DNA of 64,000 bases from Microcella frigidaquae (GCF_014200395.1 NZ_JACHBS010000001.1:744001-808000), one strand, 5' to 3'. Positions 14,020 to 23,098 are shown, counted from the first letter of the stretch. The notes: generated by a model not told the origin, from the sequence alone. Numbers and translations: made by a program.

Positions 14020-16267
14020 TGGTGAAGCTCCCGGTCAGGACGGCCGCGGCGACCCCGAGGGCAGCGACGGCGACCGCGATGACGACGACCGCGGCGTCGG
14101 ATGCCCGCCACGGCGACGGCCTCCACCAGGTGCGCGGCCCCGGGGCGCCGAAGCCGCGCGCCTCCATGCCGACGGCGAGGGCCGAGCCGCGGCGGATCGC
14201 CAGCACCAGCAGCCCGAACACCTGCCCGCCGAGGCGGCGCAGGCGCGAGCGGTCGCCGAGGCCGCGCGCGCGCTGCGCCCGCTCGACGGTGCGGGCATCA
14301 TCGCCGAGCACGGTCATGAGGCGCAGCGCGGCCACCGACCCGAGCACGAAGCGGCTGGGCAGGCGGAGGTTCTGGCCGAGGGCATCCCCCAGCCGCGTCG
14401 GATCGGGACGGGTGAACAGGGCGATCGCGGGCAGGGCGATGGCGAGGATGCGCAGGAGGGTGGCGAGGGCCAGCTCGAGCGATCCGTCGCTGATGCGCAC
14501 GAGCAGGAACTCGGCGTAGACGCGACCGCTCTCTCGGCCGTACAGCGCGATCGTGAGGGCGGCGAAGGGGGCGGCGACGAGCACGGGCACCGCGCGGCGC
14601 AGCACCCGGCCGAGCGGGATGCCCAGGGCCGGGATCAGCAGCAGCTGCAGGCCGAGCGCGACCGCGGCCGAGGTGACGTCGATCGTCGTGACGAGCAGCA
14701 GGGCCGGCAGCAGGCTGGCCGCGATCGCGGCGACCGGGTTGAGCCGTTCGCCGAGCGGCGGGCGTGCGGTTGCCGCGCTGGGGGCGGGAGCGCGTACGGC
14801 GCGGCGGTCGAGTGCGGGCACGGCGATCTCGCGGGCGCCGAGCGCGGCGATGAGGGCGCGGTCGTGGGTCGCCATGACGACGGCGCCGCCCGCGTCGCGG
14901 TGCTCGGCGATGAGCGCGACGAGCGCGGCCCAGGTGCGGGAGTCCTGCCCGAAGGTGGGCTCGTCGAGCAGCAGCACGGGCGGGTCCGCGGCGAGCGCGG
15001 TGGCGACCGAGAGCCGGCGCTGCTCGCCCCCGCTGAGCGCGTACGGGCTGACCGGGGCGAGACCGCGCAGCCCGAGGCGATCGAGCAGCGCATCGACGCG
15101 GGCGGCCATGCGCGACGCATCGGAATGCTGGGGTGCGCCGACGGCGAGCTCGTCGCGCACCGTGGGCGCCACGAACTGGTGCTCGGGGTTCTGGAACACG
15201 ACTCCGAACCGCGCGGCGAGCGCGCGCGAGCTCCAGTCGGCGGGGGCACCGTGGTCGAGCGCCTCCAGGGCACCGGCCGCGGGCGGCAGCAGCCCCGCGA
15301 GGGTCATCAGCAGGGTGCTCTTGCCGGCCCCGTTCGGCCCGGTGAGCGCCACGACCTCGCCGGCGCGCAGGTCGAGGTCGAGCGCGTGCCCGAGCGGGTC
15401 TCCCCCGGCCGGCCGGCCGTCGAGCCCGCGCGCCCGCAGCAGCACGGGCGCATCGGGCGCGATCGTCGCCGCACGGGGCGACGGATGCTCCGCCTCCCGC
15501 CCCGGAATCCACACGCCCGACCGCGCCAGCTCGGCGCCGCGCTGCCCGAGCACCACGCCGGCCGGGCCGTCGGCGACGACCCGGCCGCGGTCGAGCACCA
15601 CGACGCGGTCGACGTGCGGCAGCCAGAGGTCGACGCGGTGCTCGACGACGACGAGGGTCAGGGCCCGCTCGCGCACGAGCTCGGCGACGGCGGCGACGAC
15701 CTGCGCGGCCCCGGCCGGGTCGAGCTGCGCGGTCGGCTCGTCGAGCAGCAGCGCGGCGGGCTCGAGAGCGAGCAGCCCGGCGAGTGCGAGGCGCTGGCGC
15801 TGCCCGCCCGAGAGGCGACCACCGTCGGCATCAGGGCCGACAGCGCCGGCCGGCCCGAGCCCGACGGCCGCGAGGGCGGTGTCGACGCGCTCATCGATGC
15901 GCGCAGCCGGCACCCCCAGGTTCTCCGGCCCGAAGCCGACGTCGTCGCGCACCCGGGCGTGCACGAGCTGCGCATCCGGGTCCTGCAGCAGCAAGCCGAC
16001 GCGTCCGCGCCGCTCGTCGGGCGCCGCGTCGTCGACGCGCAGCACACCGGTGACGAGGCCCTCGTCCGCACCGCCGAGCACACCGGCCCAGCCCTGCAGC
16101 AGGGTCGACTTGCCGCTGCCCGAGGCGCCGAGCAGCAGCACGCGCTCGCCGGGCCCGATGCGGAGATCGACCTGGTCGACCGCGGGAGCGTCGCGGCCGG
16201 CGGGGGTCCAGCCCCAGCCAGCCGCGACGAGCGCGGCGCCCCGCGTCGACACCGTCACGGCGCTCAC
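14006..16267 (-). CDS. Fused ECF transporter ATPases and EcfT permease (YkoD-YkoC type)
   Basis: One 753-aa frame joins three ECF components without a stop: a first ABC domain (Walker A GASGSGKST, signature LSGGQRQRLALAG, Walker B LLLDEPTAQLD), a second ABC domain (GPNGAGKST, LSGGEQRRLSVA, LLLDEPTFGQD), and from about residue 500 a CbiQ/EcfT-type permease with several membrane helices and the coupling region VERAQRARGLGDRSRLRRLG. In Bacillus, ykoD and ykoC are separate genes. It starts at GTG 16267, coupled to ykoE by GTGA, and both follow a TPP riboswitch, so it should energise uptake of thiamine or its HMP precursor. Confidence 0.9.
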   Translation of the reverse strand: MSAVTVSTRGAALVAAGWGWTPAGRDAPAVDQVDLRIGPGERVLLLGASGSGKSTLLQGWAGVLGGADEGLVTGVLRVDDAAPDERRGRVGLLLQDPDAQLVHARVRDDVGFGPENLGVPAARIDERVDTALAAVGLGPAGAVGPDADGGRLSGGQRQRLALAGLLALEPAALLLDEPTAQLDPAGAAQVVAAVAELVRERALTLVVVEHRVDLWLPHVDRVVVLDRGRVVADGPAGVVLGQRGAELARSGVWIPGREAEHPSPRAATIAPDAPVLLRARGLDGRPAGGDPLGHALDLDLRAGEVVALTGPNGAGKSTLLMTLAGLLPPAAGALEALDHGAPADWSSRALAARFGVVFQNPEHQFVAPTVRDELAVGAPQHSDASRMAARVDALLDRLGLRGLAPVSPYALSGGEQRRLSVATALAADPPVLLLDEPTFGQDSRTWAALVALIAEHRDAGGAVVMATHDRALIAALGAREIAVPALDRRAVRAPAPSAATARPPLGERLNPVAAIAASLLPALLLVTTIDVTSAAVALGLQLLLIPALGIPLGRVLRRAVPVLVAAPFAALTIALYGRESGRVYAEFLLVRISDGSLELALATLLRILAIALPAIALFTRPDPTRLGDALGQNLRLPSRFVLGSVAALRLMTVLGDDARTVERAQRARGLGDRSRLRRLGGQVFGLLVLAIRRGSALAVGMEARGFGAPGPRTWWRPSPWRASDAAVVVIAVAVAALGVAAAVLTGSFTSALG

Positions 16268-16938
16268 GCGGAGGCGGACTCCGCCGGCTGCGTCTCCGCT
16301 CGCAGCGCCTCCGCCCGCCGCGCCCCCTCGCGCCCCGCGGCGAAACGGCTGAGGGCGCCGGTGCGGGCGAGCCCGCGCACGAGCAGCCAGCTGCCGAGAC
16401 CGGCGATGACCGCGCCGGAGAGTGCGGCGCTCACCGCGTAGACGGCCATGAACTCGGGGCGGGCCCCGGCGTAGTAGAACGTGAGGTCCATGATCACGAG
16501 GCCCACGGCCGAGCCGATGCCGGCGAGCACGGCCGGGGCGAGGCCCCAGGCACGGTAGAGCAGCAGCGCGAAGACGAGCTCCGCGCCGAGGCCTTGCGCG
16601 GCACCCCACGCGATCGCCGTCCAGCCCCAGACACCGCCCAGGAGAGCGGAGACCGAGGCGGCGACGAGCTCGCCGTAGAGCGCCGCGCCCGGCTTGCGGA
16701 TCACCAAGCCGACCAGAACGGCGGGAAACAGCCAGACGGCGTAGACGAGAGCCTGCAGGCCGGGCAGCGCCGCCTCGAGGGGGGCGGTGAGCGGCGAGTA
16801 GACGAGGTTCCACAGCCAGAAGACGAGTCCGCCCGCGACGCCGAGCACGCTCGCGACGATGATGTCGACGACGCGCCAGCTCAGGGATGGCCGGGCGAGA
16901 GCGGCGGAGGCGGGACCGGTGGGTGCAGCAGTAGTCAT
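16264..16938 (-). CDS. ykoE: YkoE-family substrate-binding (S) component of thiamine/HMP ECF transporter
   Basis: A 224-aa integral membrane protein with about six hydrophobic helices, from SWRVVDIIVASVLGVAGGLV at residue 20 to the AALSGAVIAGLGSWLLVRGL segment near residue 175. The LWNLVYSPLTAPLEAALPGL and GAALYGELVAASVSALLGG stretches match the YkoE (ABC_cobalt-like) family. The C-terminal 35 residues are charged and cytoplasmic. It is the first gene behind a TPP riboswitch and is coupled to the fused ATPase/EcfT gene, which fits S-component and energy module of one importer. Confidence 0.9.
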   Translation of the reverse strand: MTTAAPTGPASAALARPSLSWRVVDIIVASVLGVAGGLVFWLWNLVYSPLTAPLEAALPGLQALVYAVWLFPAVLVGLVIRKPGAALYGELVAASVSALLGGVWGWTAIAWGAAQGLGAELVFALLLYRAWGLAPAVLAGIGSAVGLVIMDLTFYYAGARPEFMAVYAVSAALSGAVIAGLGSWLLVRGLARTGALSRFAAGREGARRAEALRAETQPAESASA

Positions 16939-17004
16939 GGAGCGTGCCTTTCGGTCGACGCGGGCACGCCTGTCGCGCCCGCGAAACGGTCGGCACGGGT
17001 GCGA

Positions 17005-17098
17005 GATGTCCTCCCTGCGCCGGCATGACCCGGATCAGGTTCGACGGTCGAAGCGTGAGTGCGCTTCCTCTCAGCCCGGTTCACCGGGCTCCCGTGTA
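17005..17098 (-). promoter_or_regulatory. TPP riboswitch (THI element)
   Basis: On the minus strand the region reads CGGGAGCCCGG, then ACCGGGCTGAGAGGAAGC with the conserved CTGAGA, a variable P3 arm, and ACCTGATCCGGGTCATGCCG followed by GCGCAGGGAGG. These are the two thiamine-pyrophosphate binding arms in the usual order. It ends about 65 bases before the ykoE ATG and should repress the transporter when TPP is abundant, probably by hiding the translation start, as no terminator is obvious. Confidence 0.93.
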
Positions 17099-17137
17099 CG
17101 CCGCCCAGTGTACGCCGTCGCGCCCTAGGATTCGGGC

Positions 17138-17989
17138 ATGGAACTCGCCTTCTCCCCCGAACTGCTGATCGCGTTCGCCACGCTGCTCGTGCTCGAGATC
17201 ATCCTCGGCATCGACAACGTGATCTTCATCTCGATCCTGGCGGGCAAGCTTCCTCCCGAGCAGCAGAACCGGGCGCGCATCGTCGGCCTCTCGCTCGCGA
17301 TGATCATGCGCATCCTGCTGCTGTTCGCCGCGAGTTGGATCATCAGCCTCACGGCCGACATCTTCGAGCTCTTCGGCATGGGCTTCTCGGGGCGCGACCT
17401 GATCCTGATCCTCGGCGGCCTCTTCCTCGTCTACAAGGCCGTGGTCGAGATCCACGAGAAGCTCGAGGGCGCCGAGGCCCACGACCGTCCGTCGACGAAG
17501 ACCGTCACCTTCGCCGGCGTCATCGTGCAGATCCTGCTCATCGACATCGTGTTCTCCCTCGACTCGGTGATCACCGCGGTCGGCATGGTCGACGAGCTGT
17601 GGATCATGATCGCCGCCGTCGTCATCGCGATCACCCTCATGCTGTTCACCGCGAAGGCCATCAGCGACTTCGTCAACCGCCACCCCACCGTCAAGATGCT
17701 CGCGCTGGCCTTCCTCGTGCTGATCGGCACGACGCTCATCGCCGAGGGCTTCGACGTGCACATCGACAAGGCGCTCATCTACGGTCCGATCGCCTTCGCG
17801 ATCATCGTCGAGGTGCTGAACCTCGTCTACCGCTCGCGTCAGGCGAAGCGGCGCAACGAGGCGATCGCACCCGTCGAGCTGCGGCCCACCCTCGTCAAGG
17901 ACCCGCTGGCGACCGACCCCACCCCGCTGCCGCTCGGCGGCGCCCGCCGCACCGCGAGCCCCCTGGACCACCCCGACGGCGCACCGTGA
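17138..17989 (+). CDS. TerC-family integral membrane protein
   Basis: A 283-aa protein with seven or so membrane helices and the TerC signatures LEIILGIDNVIFISILAGKL (residues 19-38) and DIVFSLDSVITAVGMVDELW (near 135), each with the conserved acidic residue in a helix. TerC proteins are linked to metal (Mn2+) export and exoenzyme metalation. The last 40 residues are Pro-rich and disordered. The stop overlaps the start of the sensor kinase (GTGA), an unusual coupling that may reflect shared regulation. Confidence 0.92.
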   Translation: MELAFSPELLIAFATLLVLEIILGIDNVIFISILAGKLPPEQQNRARIVGLSLAMIMRILLLFAASWIISLTADIFELFGMGFSGRDLILILGGLFLVYKAVVEIHEKLEGAEAHDRPSTKTVTFAGVIVQILLIDIVFSLDSVITAVGMVDELWIMIAAVVIAITLMLFTAKAISDFVNRHPTVKMLALAFLVLIGTTLIAEGFDVHIDKALIYGPIAFAIIVEVLNLVYRSRQAKRRNEAIAPVELRPTLVKDPLATDPTPLPLGGARRTASPLDHPDGAP

Positions 17990-19440
17990 GCACCTCCGCC
18001 GACACGCTCGGTGCGCTCGTCGAGCGGATCATGGAGCGGGCCGACGGCCTCGCCGAGGGCTATCGGCGCGTGGGGCTGCTCATCGCCGCCGCCGAGACGG
18101 TCACCGAGAGCCTCGCTCTGACCCCGCGCCTGCAGACGATCGTGAGCGTCGCGCGCGAGCTCGTGGGCGCACGCTACGGCGCGCTGGGCGTGATCGGCGC
18201 CGACGGACGGCTTGAGCGCTTCCTGCACTCGGGCCTCGATCAGGCCGAGGTCGCGCGCATGGGCGAGCTGCCCTCCGGCCGGGGCATCCTGGGCGCGGTG
18301 ATCGTCGAGGGCCGCAGCATCCGCCTCGAGCACCTGGCCGCCGACCCGCGCTCGGTCGGCTTCCCCGCGCACCACCCGGCGATGGACTCGTTCCTGGGTG
18401 TCCCCATCCACGTCGGGGGCACGGTCTACGGCAACCTCTACCTCACGGAGCACTCGGGGGGGCCGTTCGACGACATCGACGAGGCGATCATCGCGGCACT
18501 CGCGGCGATGGCGGGCACGGCGATCGCGAACTCGCGCCTCTACGAGCAGTCGCAGGATGACCGCCGCTGGCTCGCCGCCTCCGAGCACCTCACCCAGCGC
18601 CTCCTCGCCGGAGAGCTCGACCCCGACGATCTCACGACCATCACCGCGACGGTGCGCGCGCTGACGGACGACCCGGCGGCGGAGATCGAGGAGACGGCGG
18701 ACGGGCAGCTGGTCGTCCGGCGGGCCGCGAGCGGGCATCCGGCGGCGGATGCGGAGCTCGAGCCGATCGACCGCTTCACCCGCTCCGTGTCCATCGCGCG
18801 CGAGCTCGCCCGCGCTCGTATCGACCAGCAGCGCATCGCGCTCGCGGACGAGCGCGACCGCATCGCGCGCGACCTGCACGACCACGTGATCCAGAGCCTG
18901 TTCGCCGTGGGACTCTCGCTGCAGAGCGTCGTCGGCGATCCGGCGACGCCGACCGGCGGGCGCATCGCCGCCCAGGTCGACGCGATCGACTCGACGATCC
19001 GGCAGATCCGCCAGGCCATCTACCGCCTGTCGGCGCCGCCGAGCGCGGCCAGCTACAGCCTGCGCGCCCGCATCAACACCCTCGTGCGCGAGACCCTCGA
19101 GGGCGAGCACCTCGACTCGCGGCTGGAGTTCGCGGGCCCCGTCGACACCCTCGTCGACCTCGGTCTCGGTGACGAGGTCGCCGCCGTCACCCGCGAGGCG
19201 TTGTCGAACACGGTGCGGCACGCGAGCGCGACCCTCGTCGAGGTGGGGGTGGCGGTGCGCGGCACGAGCGTGGTCGTGACCGTGCGGGACGACGGCGTGG
19301 GCATGCCAGCGACGGAGCGGCGCAGCGGCCTGGCGAACCTGGCGGCACGGGCCCGCGAGCGCGGCGGCGAGTTCGCGATCGAACCGGTCGAGCCGCACGG
19401 CACTCTGGTGCGCTGGAGCGTACCCTGGGAGGCACGATGA
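17986..19440 (+). CDS. GAF-domain sensor histidine kinase (NarL/DevS type)
   Basis: A 484-aa two-component kinase without membrane segments. A GAF domain lies at about residues 45-185 (VARELVGARYGALGVIGADG; HHPAMDSFLGVPIHVGGTVY). The HisKA_3 dimerisation helix has ERDRIARDLHDHVIQSLFAV, with the phospho-accepting His. The HATPase has EALSNTVRHASATLVEVGV (N box), VTVRDDGVGMP (D box) and GLANLAARARERGG (G box). The signal bound by GAF is unknown; DevS-type proteins bind haem, but this cannot be read here. It is coupled by ATGA to its response regulator. Confidence 0.93.
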   Translation: MSTSADTLGALVERIMERADGLAEGYRRVGLLIAAAETVTESLALTPRLQTIVSVARELVGARYGALGVIGADGRLERFLHSGLDQAEVARMGELPSGRGILGAVIVEGRSIRLEHLAADPRSVGFPAHHPAMDSFLGVPIHVGGTVYGNLYLTEHSGGPFDDIDEAIIAALAAMAGTAIANSRLYEQSQDDRRWLAASEHLTQRLLAGELDPDDLTTITATVRALTDDPAAEIEETADGQLVVRRAASGHPAADAELEPIDRFTRSVSIARELARARIDQQRIALADERDRIARDLHDHVIQSLFAVGLSLQSVVGDPATPTGGRIAAQVDAIDSTIRQIRQAIYRLSAPPSAASYSLRARINTLVRETLEGEHLDSRLEFAGPVDTLVDLGLGDEVAAVTREALSNTVRHASATLVEVGVAVRGTSVVVTVRDDGVGMPATERRSGLANLAARARERGGEFAIEPVEPHGTLVRWSVPWEAR

Positions 19441-20090
19441 CTGCCCCCGTTCGCGTTTTCCTGCTCGACGACCACGAGATCGTGCGTCGCGGCATCGCTG
19501 ACCTGCTCGAGCAGGAGGCGGACATCACGGTCGTCGGCGAAGCGGGCGTGGCGGCGGGAACGGCCGAGGCGATCCTCGGTTCGGGCGCGACGGTCGCGGT
19601 GCTCGACGGGCGCCTGCCCGACGGCAGCGGCATCGACGTCTGCCGCGACGTGAAGTCGGAGCGGCCGGAGCTCGGCTGCCTCATCCTCACCTCCTACGAC
19701 GATGACGAGGCGGTGCTCGCGGCGGTGCTGGCGGGCGCGAACGGCTACCTGCTCAAGGAGGTCCGTGCGACGGGCCTCATCGAAGCGATCCGCCGCGTGT
19801 CGGCGGGCGAGACGCTGCTCGACCCCGCGCTCACCGAGGGCGTGATGGCGCGCCTGTCGTCGACGCCCGCGCAGTCTCCGCTCGACGCTCTGACGCCCCG
19901 CGAGACGGAGATCCTCGCCCTGATCGCCGAGGGCCTCTCGAACCGCGAGATCGGCGGCCGGCTGTTCCTCGCCGAGAAGACGGTGAAGAACTACGTCAGC
20001 GGGATCCTCTCGAAGCTCGGCATGCAGCGGCGCACGCAGGCGGCGGTGCTGGCCGCCGAGTGGATGCCGAAGGGCGAGCCCCGGCGCTGA
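19437..20090 (+). CDS. NarL/DevR-family response regulator
   Basis: A receiver domain (residues 5-120) has the acidic pocket FLLDDHEIVRRG, the phospho-accepting Asp in VAVLDGRLPDGSG, the Thr switch in LILTSYDDDE, and the conserved Lys in NGYLLKEVRATG. A LuxR-type HTH follows (LTPRETEILALIAEGLSNRE, then LFLAEKTVKNYVSGILSKLG). Length 217 aa is standard. It is the partner of the GAF kinase directly upstream and should activate or repress genes not identifiable here. Confidence 0.95.
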   Translation: MTAPVRVFLLDDHEIVRRGIADLLEQEADITVVGEAGVAAGTAEAILGSGATVAVLDGRLPDGSGIDVCRDVKSERPELGCLILTSYDDDEAVLAAVLAGANGYLLKEVRATGLIEAIRRVSAGETLLDPALTEGVMARLSSTPAQSPLDALTPRETEILALIAEGLSNREIGGRLFLAEKTVKNYVSGILSKLGMQRRTQAAVLAAEWMPKGEPRR

Positions 20091-20150
20091 GAACAGCCGC
20101 CCCGCCTCGAACGGCACCGCCCCGCTCGGCGCGGCCGAGGAGGCGAGCGG

Positions 20151-21008
20151 CTACTCCGGGCTGACGGCCGAGGAGCCCGACAGCCGGGCGACCAACTCGT
20201 TCTGCCCCCAGCGGATGCCCTTCGCGATCGGGTAGACCGCGAGGAACACCCAGGCCGGTGCACGCAGGGCGCGGTTGCGCACATCGTGGTGCGTGTAGGT
20301 GCGGTCGAAGCGGCCCACGTACGAGACGTAGTCGCGCGGGCTGTCGTCGACGCGCCGCGCGGACATGCCTGCGACCATGGTCGGCACGTACACGGCCTTC
20401 AGCCCGGCGTCGTAGAGGTGCACCGAGATGTCGATGTCCTCGTGGAAGAGGTCCTCCTCGTCGCGGCAGACCTCGCCGCGGATCGCCTGCCAGGCGGTGG
20501 CCCGCAGCGCCATGTTGCTGCCGAACACGAAGTGGTACTCCCGGGCGAGCCGCAGCATCGCGCGGCGCAGCGTGTCGTCGGCGCGCAGGCCGAACCGGCG
20601 CAGCGGCATGTCGTAGTACAGCACCGGGCCGGTTGCGGCCGCCACCGCCGGGTCGAGGAAGGCCTTCTGCACCTCCTCGACCCACGTCGGCTCCAGAACG
20701 GAGTCGGCATCGATGCGCCCGATGACATCACCGGTGGCGCTGTCGAGACCGAGGTTGCGGGTCGGCACGAGCCCCTGCTCGGCGAACTGCGGGATCACGC
20801 GGAGTGGGGCATCGGGGTTCGCGGCCTGCAGCTCGGCGACGATCGCCGCGGTGCGGTCGGTCGAACGATTGTCGACGACGATCACTTCGTGCGCGGGCAC
20901 CGTCTGCGCGAGCGCCGCGGTCACGCAGGCGCGGATGGTCGCCTCCTCGTTGTAGGCAGGGATCACGATGGAGACGGTGGGGGCGATCCCCGTCGACGAC
21001 GACGACAC
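20151..21008 (-). CDS. Family 2 glycosyltransferase
   Basis: A 285-aa GT-A fold enzyme: VSIVIPAYNEEATIRACVTA, EVIVVDNRSTDRTAAIV, the nucleotide-sugar DxD region in GDVIGRIDADSVLEPTW, and EDLFHEDIDISVHLYDAG containing the acidic ED-D acceptor-side motif. It lacks multiple membrane helices, with only a weak hydrophobic stretch near residue 255 (AWVFLAVYPIAKG). It probably transfers a sugar to a lipid or polymer in the cell envelope; donor and acceptor are unknown. It stands alone between convergent and divergent neighbours. Confidence 0.9.
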   Translation of the reverse strand: MSSSSTGIAPTVSIVIPAYNEEATIRACVTAALAQTVPAHEVIVVDNRSTDRTAAIVAELQAANPDAPLRVIPQFAEQGLVPTRNLGLDSATGDVIGRIDADSVLEPTWVEEVQKAFLDPAVAAATGPVLYYDMPLRRFGLRADDTLRRAMLRLAREYHFVFGSNMALRATAWQAIRGEVCRDEEDLFHEDIDISVHLYDAGLKAVYVPTMVAGMSARRVDDSPRDYVSYVGRFDRTYTHHDVRNRALRAPAWVFLAVYPIAKGIRWGQNELVARLSGSSAVSPE

Positions 21009-21028
21009 GGGTCGATGCTAGCGGGTGG

Positions 21029-21697
21029 CTACTGGGCGCCGTTGGCGCGCAGCCACGGGACGGGGTCGATTGTGACCCCGTCGACCCGCAGCTCGAAGTG
21101 CAGGTGCGCCCCGACGGTCACGCCGGTGGTGCCAACGTTGCCGACCAGATCACCGACGCGAACCCGGTCGCCGAGGGCCCAGGGAATGGAGCCGGCGACG
21201 AGGTGGGCGTACACGCTCGTCACCGAGCGCCCGTCGATCACGTGGCTGATCTCGAGGTGCGTGCCCAGGGCGCTGCCCGGGTTGCCGATGAGCGAGACGA
21301 CACCGTCGGCCATCGCGACCACGGGGGCCCCGTAGCCGGGCGTCCAGTCGACGCCCTTGTGCACCGACGGGCAGCCGGCACAGGTCGAGGGGCGGAGTCC
21401 GAACGAGCTGCCGATCGGCGCGCCCGCGCCCACCGGGTAGACCAGGGGCGGCCGCACGTCGACGGTGAAGTCGTCGCGAACCGTCGGCGGCACCGCCACG
21501 CTCGCGGCAGCGAACTGCTGCGCCTGCGGCTGGGCGGCGGCGTTCTCGGCCGCGGTGGCGAGGGTCGCCGAGACGGTGCCGTTGACGGCGAGGGCGAGGG
21601 CGACAGCCACGGCAGCGGCCACGAGAGCGTCGTGGCGGAGGCGGCGGGGCTCGAGTGCAGCGGCGCGCGACAGCGCCGGATGGATCAGATGGAGCAT
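21029..21697 (-). CDS. M23-family peptidoglycan endopeptidase, secreted
   Basis: A 222-aa protein with an N-terminal signal/anchor (residues 20-45, DALVAAAVAVALALAVNGTV) and an M23 (LytM) domain: SSFGLRPSTCAGCPSVHKGV, with H-x3-D in HKGVDW, and VTVGAHLHFELRV, with the H-x-H pair, which together form the zinc site. It should cleave peptide cross-links in the wall. ATG 21697 is preferred to an upstream in-frame ATG at 21778, whose extension is poorly conserved in composition. The Cys pair in TCAGCPS may form a disulfide. Confidence 0.9.
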   Translation of the reverse strand: MLHLIHPALSRAAALEPRRLRHDALVAAAVAVALALAVNGTVSATLATAAENAAAQPQAQQFAAASVAVPPTVRDDFTVDVRPPLVYPVGAGAPIGSSFGLRPSTCAGCPSVHKGVDWTPGYGAPVVAMADGVVSLIGNPGSALGTHLEISHVIDGRSVTSVYAHLVAGSIPWALGDRVRVGDLVGNVGTTGVTVGAHLHFELRVDGVTIDPVPWLRANGAQ

Positions 21698-21926
21698 GAA
21701 GAACAACACTTCCTGGTGGCGGCCGTCAGGCCGTGGACACGGTGAGTGCACGTCGTTGCGCGGGCGACCCCGCGGCACTCGAACAGAGCACCGGAAGCGG
21801 GATCTCAGAGCACCCGCGCCGATTCCGGCGGTCTCACGCGCCGGCGGCGAGTGCTCCTGTCAGCGTCTTAGCCAACACTCCAGTATCACCGTCGAACCTA
21901 TGAATAACCTGTTCGACTCCGAACGA
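21698..21926. promoter_or_regulatory. Non-coding region upstream of the M23 gene
   Basis: This 229-base gap separates the start of the M23 gene from the 3' end of the VIT gene, both on the minus strand. It holds several short G/C-rich inverted repeats and an A+T-richer patch near 21890-21915 that could be a promoter for the M23 gene. Actinobacterial cell-wall hydrolase genes often have a c-di-AMP riboswitch in this position, but its conserved core could not be found. Confidence 0.35.
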
Positions 21927-23006
21927 TCAGGCGATGGTGGTGCCGAAGGCCAGACCGAGCAGGTAGGTCGCGGCGGCGGCGCCGTAGCCGATGGCCAGCT
22001 GCCGCAGCGCCCGCTTCAGCGGCGAGGCCCCCGACAGCACGCCCACGATCGCACCCGTGATGAGCAGAGCGATACCAACGAGCACCGCCGCCGCGACCAC
22101 GGCCGTGAGCCCCTCGGCACCCAGCAGATACGGCACCACCGGAATGATCGCCCCCGAGGCGAAGAACGCGAAGCTCGACAACGCCGCGCCCCAGGCGGAG
22201 CCGATCGCCTCGTGCTGCTCGGCCCCAGCCTCTGCCGCGCGGGCCGCAGCGGCCACGGGGTCGTAGTCGGCGAGGATGCTGCGCGCGTGCGCGACCGCGT
22301 CCTCCTCGCTCATCCCCCGGGCGCGGTAGACGAGCGCCAGCTCGTTGGCGTCGACGTCGAGGTGCGGCAGGGCCGTGTGCGCCTCGGGGTCGGGGGTGGA
22401 GGCGTCGAGCAGTTCGCGCTGCGAGCGCACCGAGACGTACTCCCCCGCACCCATCGACAGGGCTCCGGCCAGGAGTCCGGCCAACCCGGTGAGCAGCACG
22501 GTTCCGGGCCCCAGGCCCGCCGCCCCGATTCCCATGACGAGGGCGAGGTTGCTGACCAGGCCGTCGTTGGCTCCGAAGACGGCCGCGCGGAAGGTGCCCG
22601 AGAGCCGCTGACGGCCGCGGGCCGCGAGGCCGCGGACGACCTCGCCGTGGATGCGCTCGTCGGCGGCCATCGCGGGCGTTGCGTGGGCATCCGCCGCGTA
22701 CGGCGAGCGGCTCTCGGCACGCTGAGCGAGGGCGAGCACGAAGACGCTGCCGAAGCGCCGCGCGAGGGGCGCGAGCAGTCGCGTGCGCAGCGAGACGGCG
22801 GGCACCCCGTGGGCGTGCTCGCCGAGCAGAGCCACCCAGTGGGCCTCATGCCGGGCCTCCGCCTCGGCGAGCGCGAGCAGGATGGCACGCTCCTCGCCGT
22901 CGCGCTTCGCGGCGAGATCGCGGTAGACGGCGGCCTCGGCCCGCTCGTCGGCGAGGTAGCGTCGCCAGCGACGGATCTCGGCGGGGGTCGGCGCACGGTC
23001 GGTCAC
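21927..23006 (-). CDS. Ferritin-like domain fused to VIT/CCC1 Fe2+/Mn2+ transporter
   Basis: A 359-aa fusion. Residues 10-140 form a rubrerythrin/ferritin-like four-helix part with repeated Glu/His (RRYLADERAEAAVYRDLA; ALAEAEARHEAHWVALLGEH). Residues 150-359 are a VIT1/CCC1 domain with five helices (FRAAVFGANDGLVSNLALVM, MGAGEYVSVRSQRELL, EAIGSAWGAALSSFAFFASG). The VIT family moves Fe2+ or Mn2+ out of the cytosol, and the fused four-helix domain probably binds and hands over the metal. The gene stands alone. Membrane-bound ferritin A/VIT proteins are known in other bacteria. Confidence 0.9.
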   Translation of the reverse strand: MTDRAPTPAEIRRWRRYLADERAEAAVYRDLAAKRDGEERAILLALAEAEARHEAHWVALLGEHAHGVPAVSLRTRLLAPLARRFGSVFVLALAQRAESRSPYAADAHATPAMAADERIHGEVVRGLAARGRQRLSGTFRAAVFGANDGLVSNLALVMGIGAAGLGPGTVLLTGLAGLLAGALSMGAGEYVSVRSQRELLDASTPDPEAHTALPHLDVDANELALVYRARGMSEEDAVAHARSILADYDPVAAAARAAEAGAEQHEAIGSAWGAALSSFAFFASGAIIPVVPYLLGAEGLTAVVAAAVLVGIALLITGAIVGVLSGASPLKRALRQLAIGYGAAAATYLLGLAFGTTIA

Positions 23007-23098
23007 CCGCCCATGATGGCGAACCCGCGGGCCGCGCGCTGTTCGGGTCGCCGAAAGAGGCGATCAGGATGCGGGCGCGGGCCCGCGAGACCCCGCGC

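Noticed and set aside
13958..16441. A long rightward open frame of 827 residues opposite the ECF transporter
   Set aside because: It is Arg/Gly/Glu-rich antisense shadow of the high-GC transporter gene, without domains; the minus-strand frame has clear ABC motifs.
21698..21926. c-di-AMP (ydaO-type) riboswitch upstream of the M23 gene
   Set aside because: The conserved GGGGTGAAT-like and pairing core could not be found on the minus strand; only unspecific G/C hairpins.
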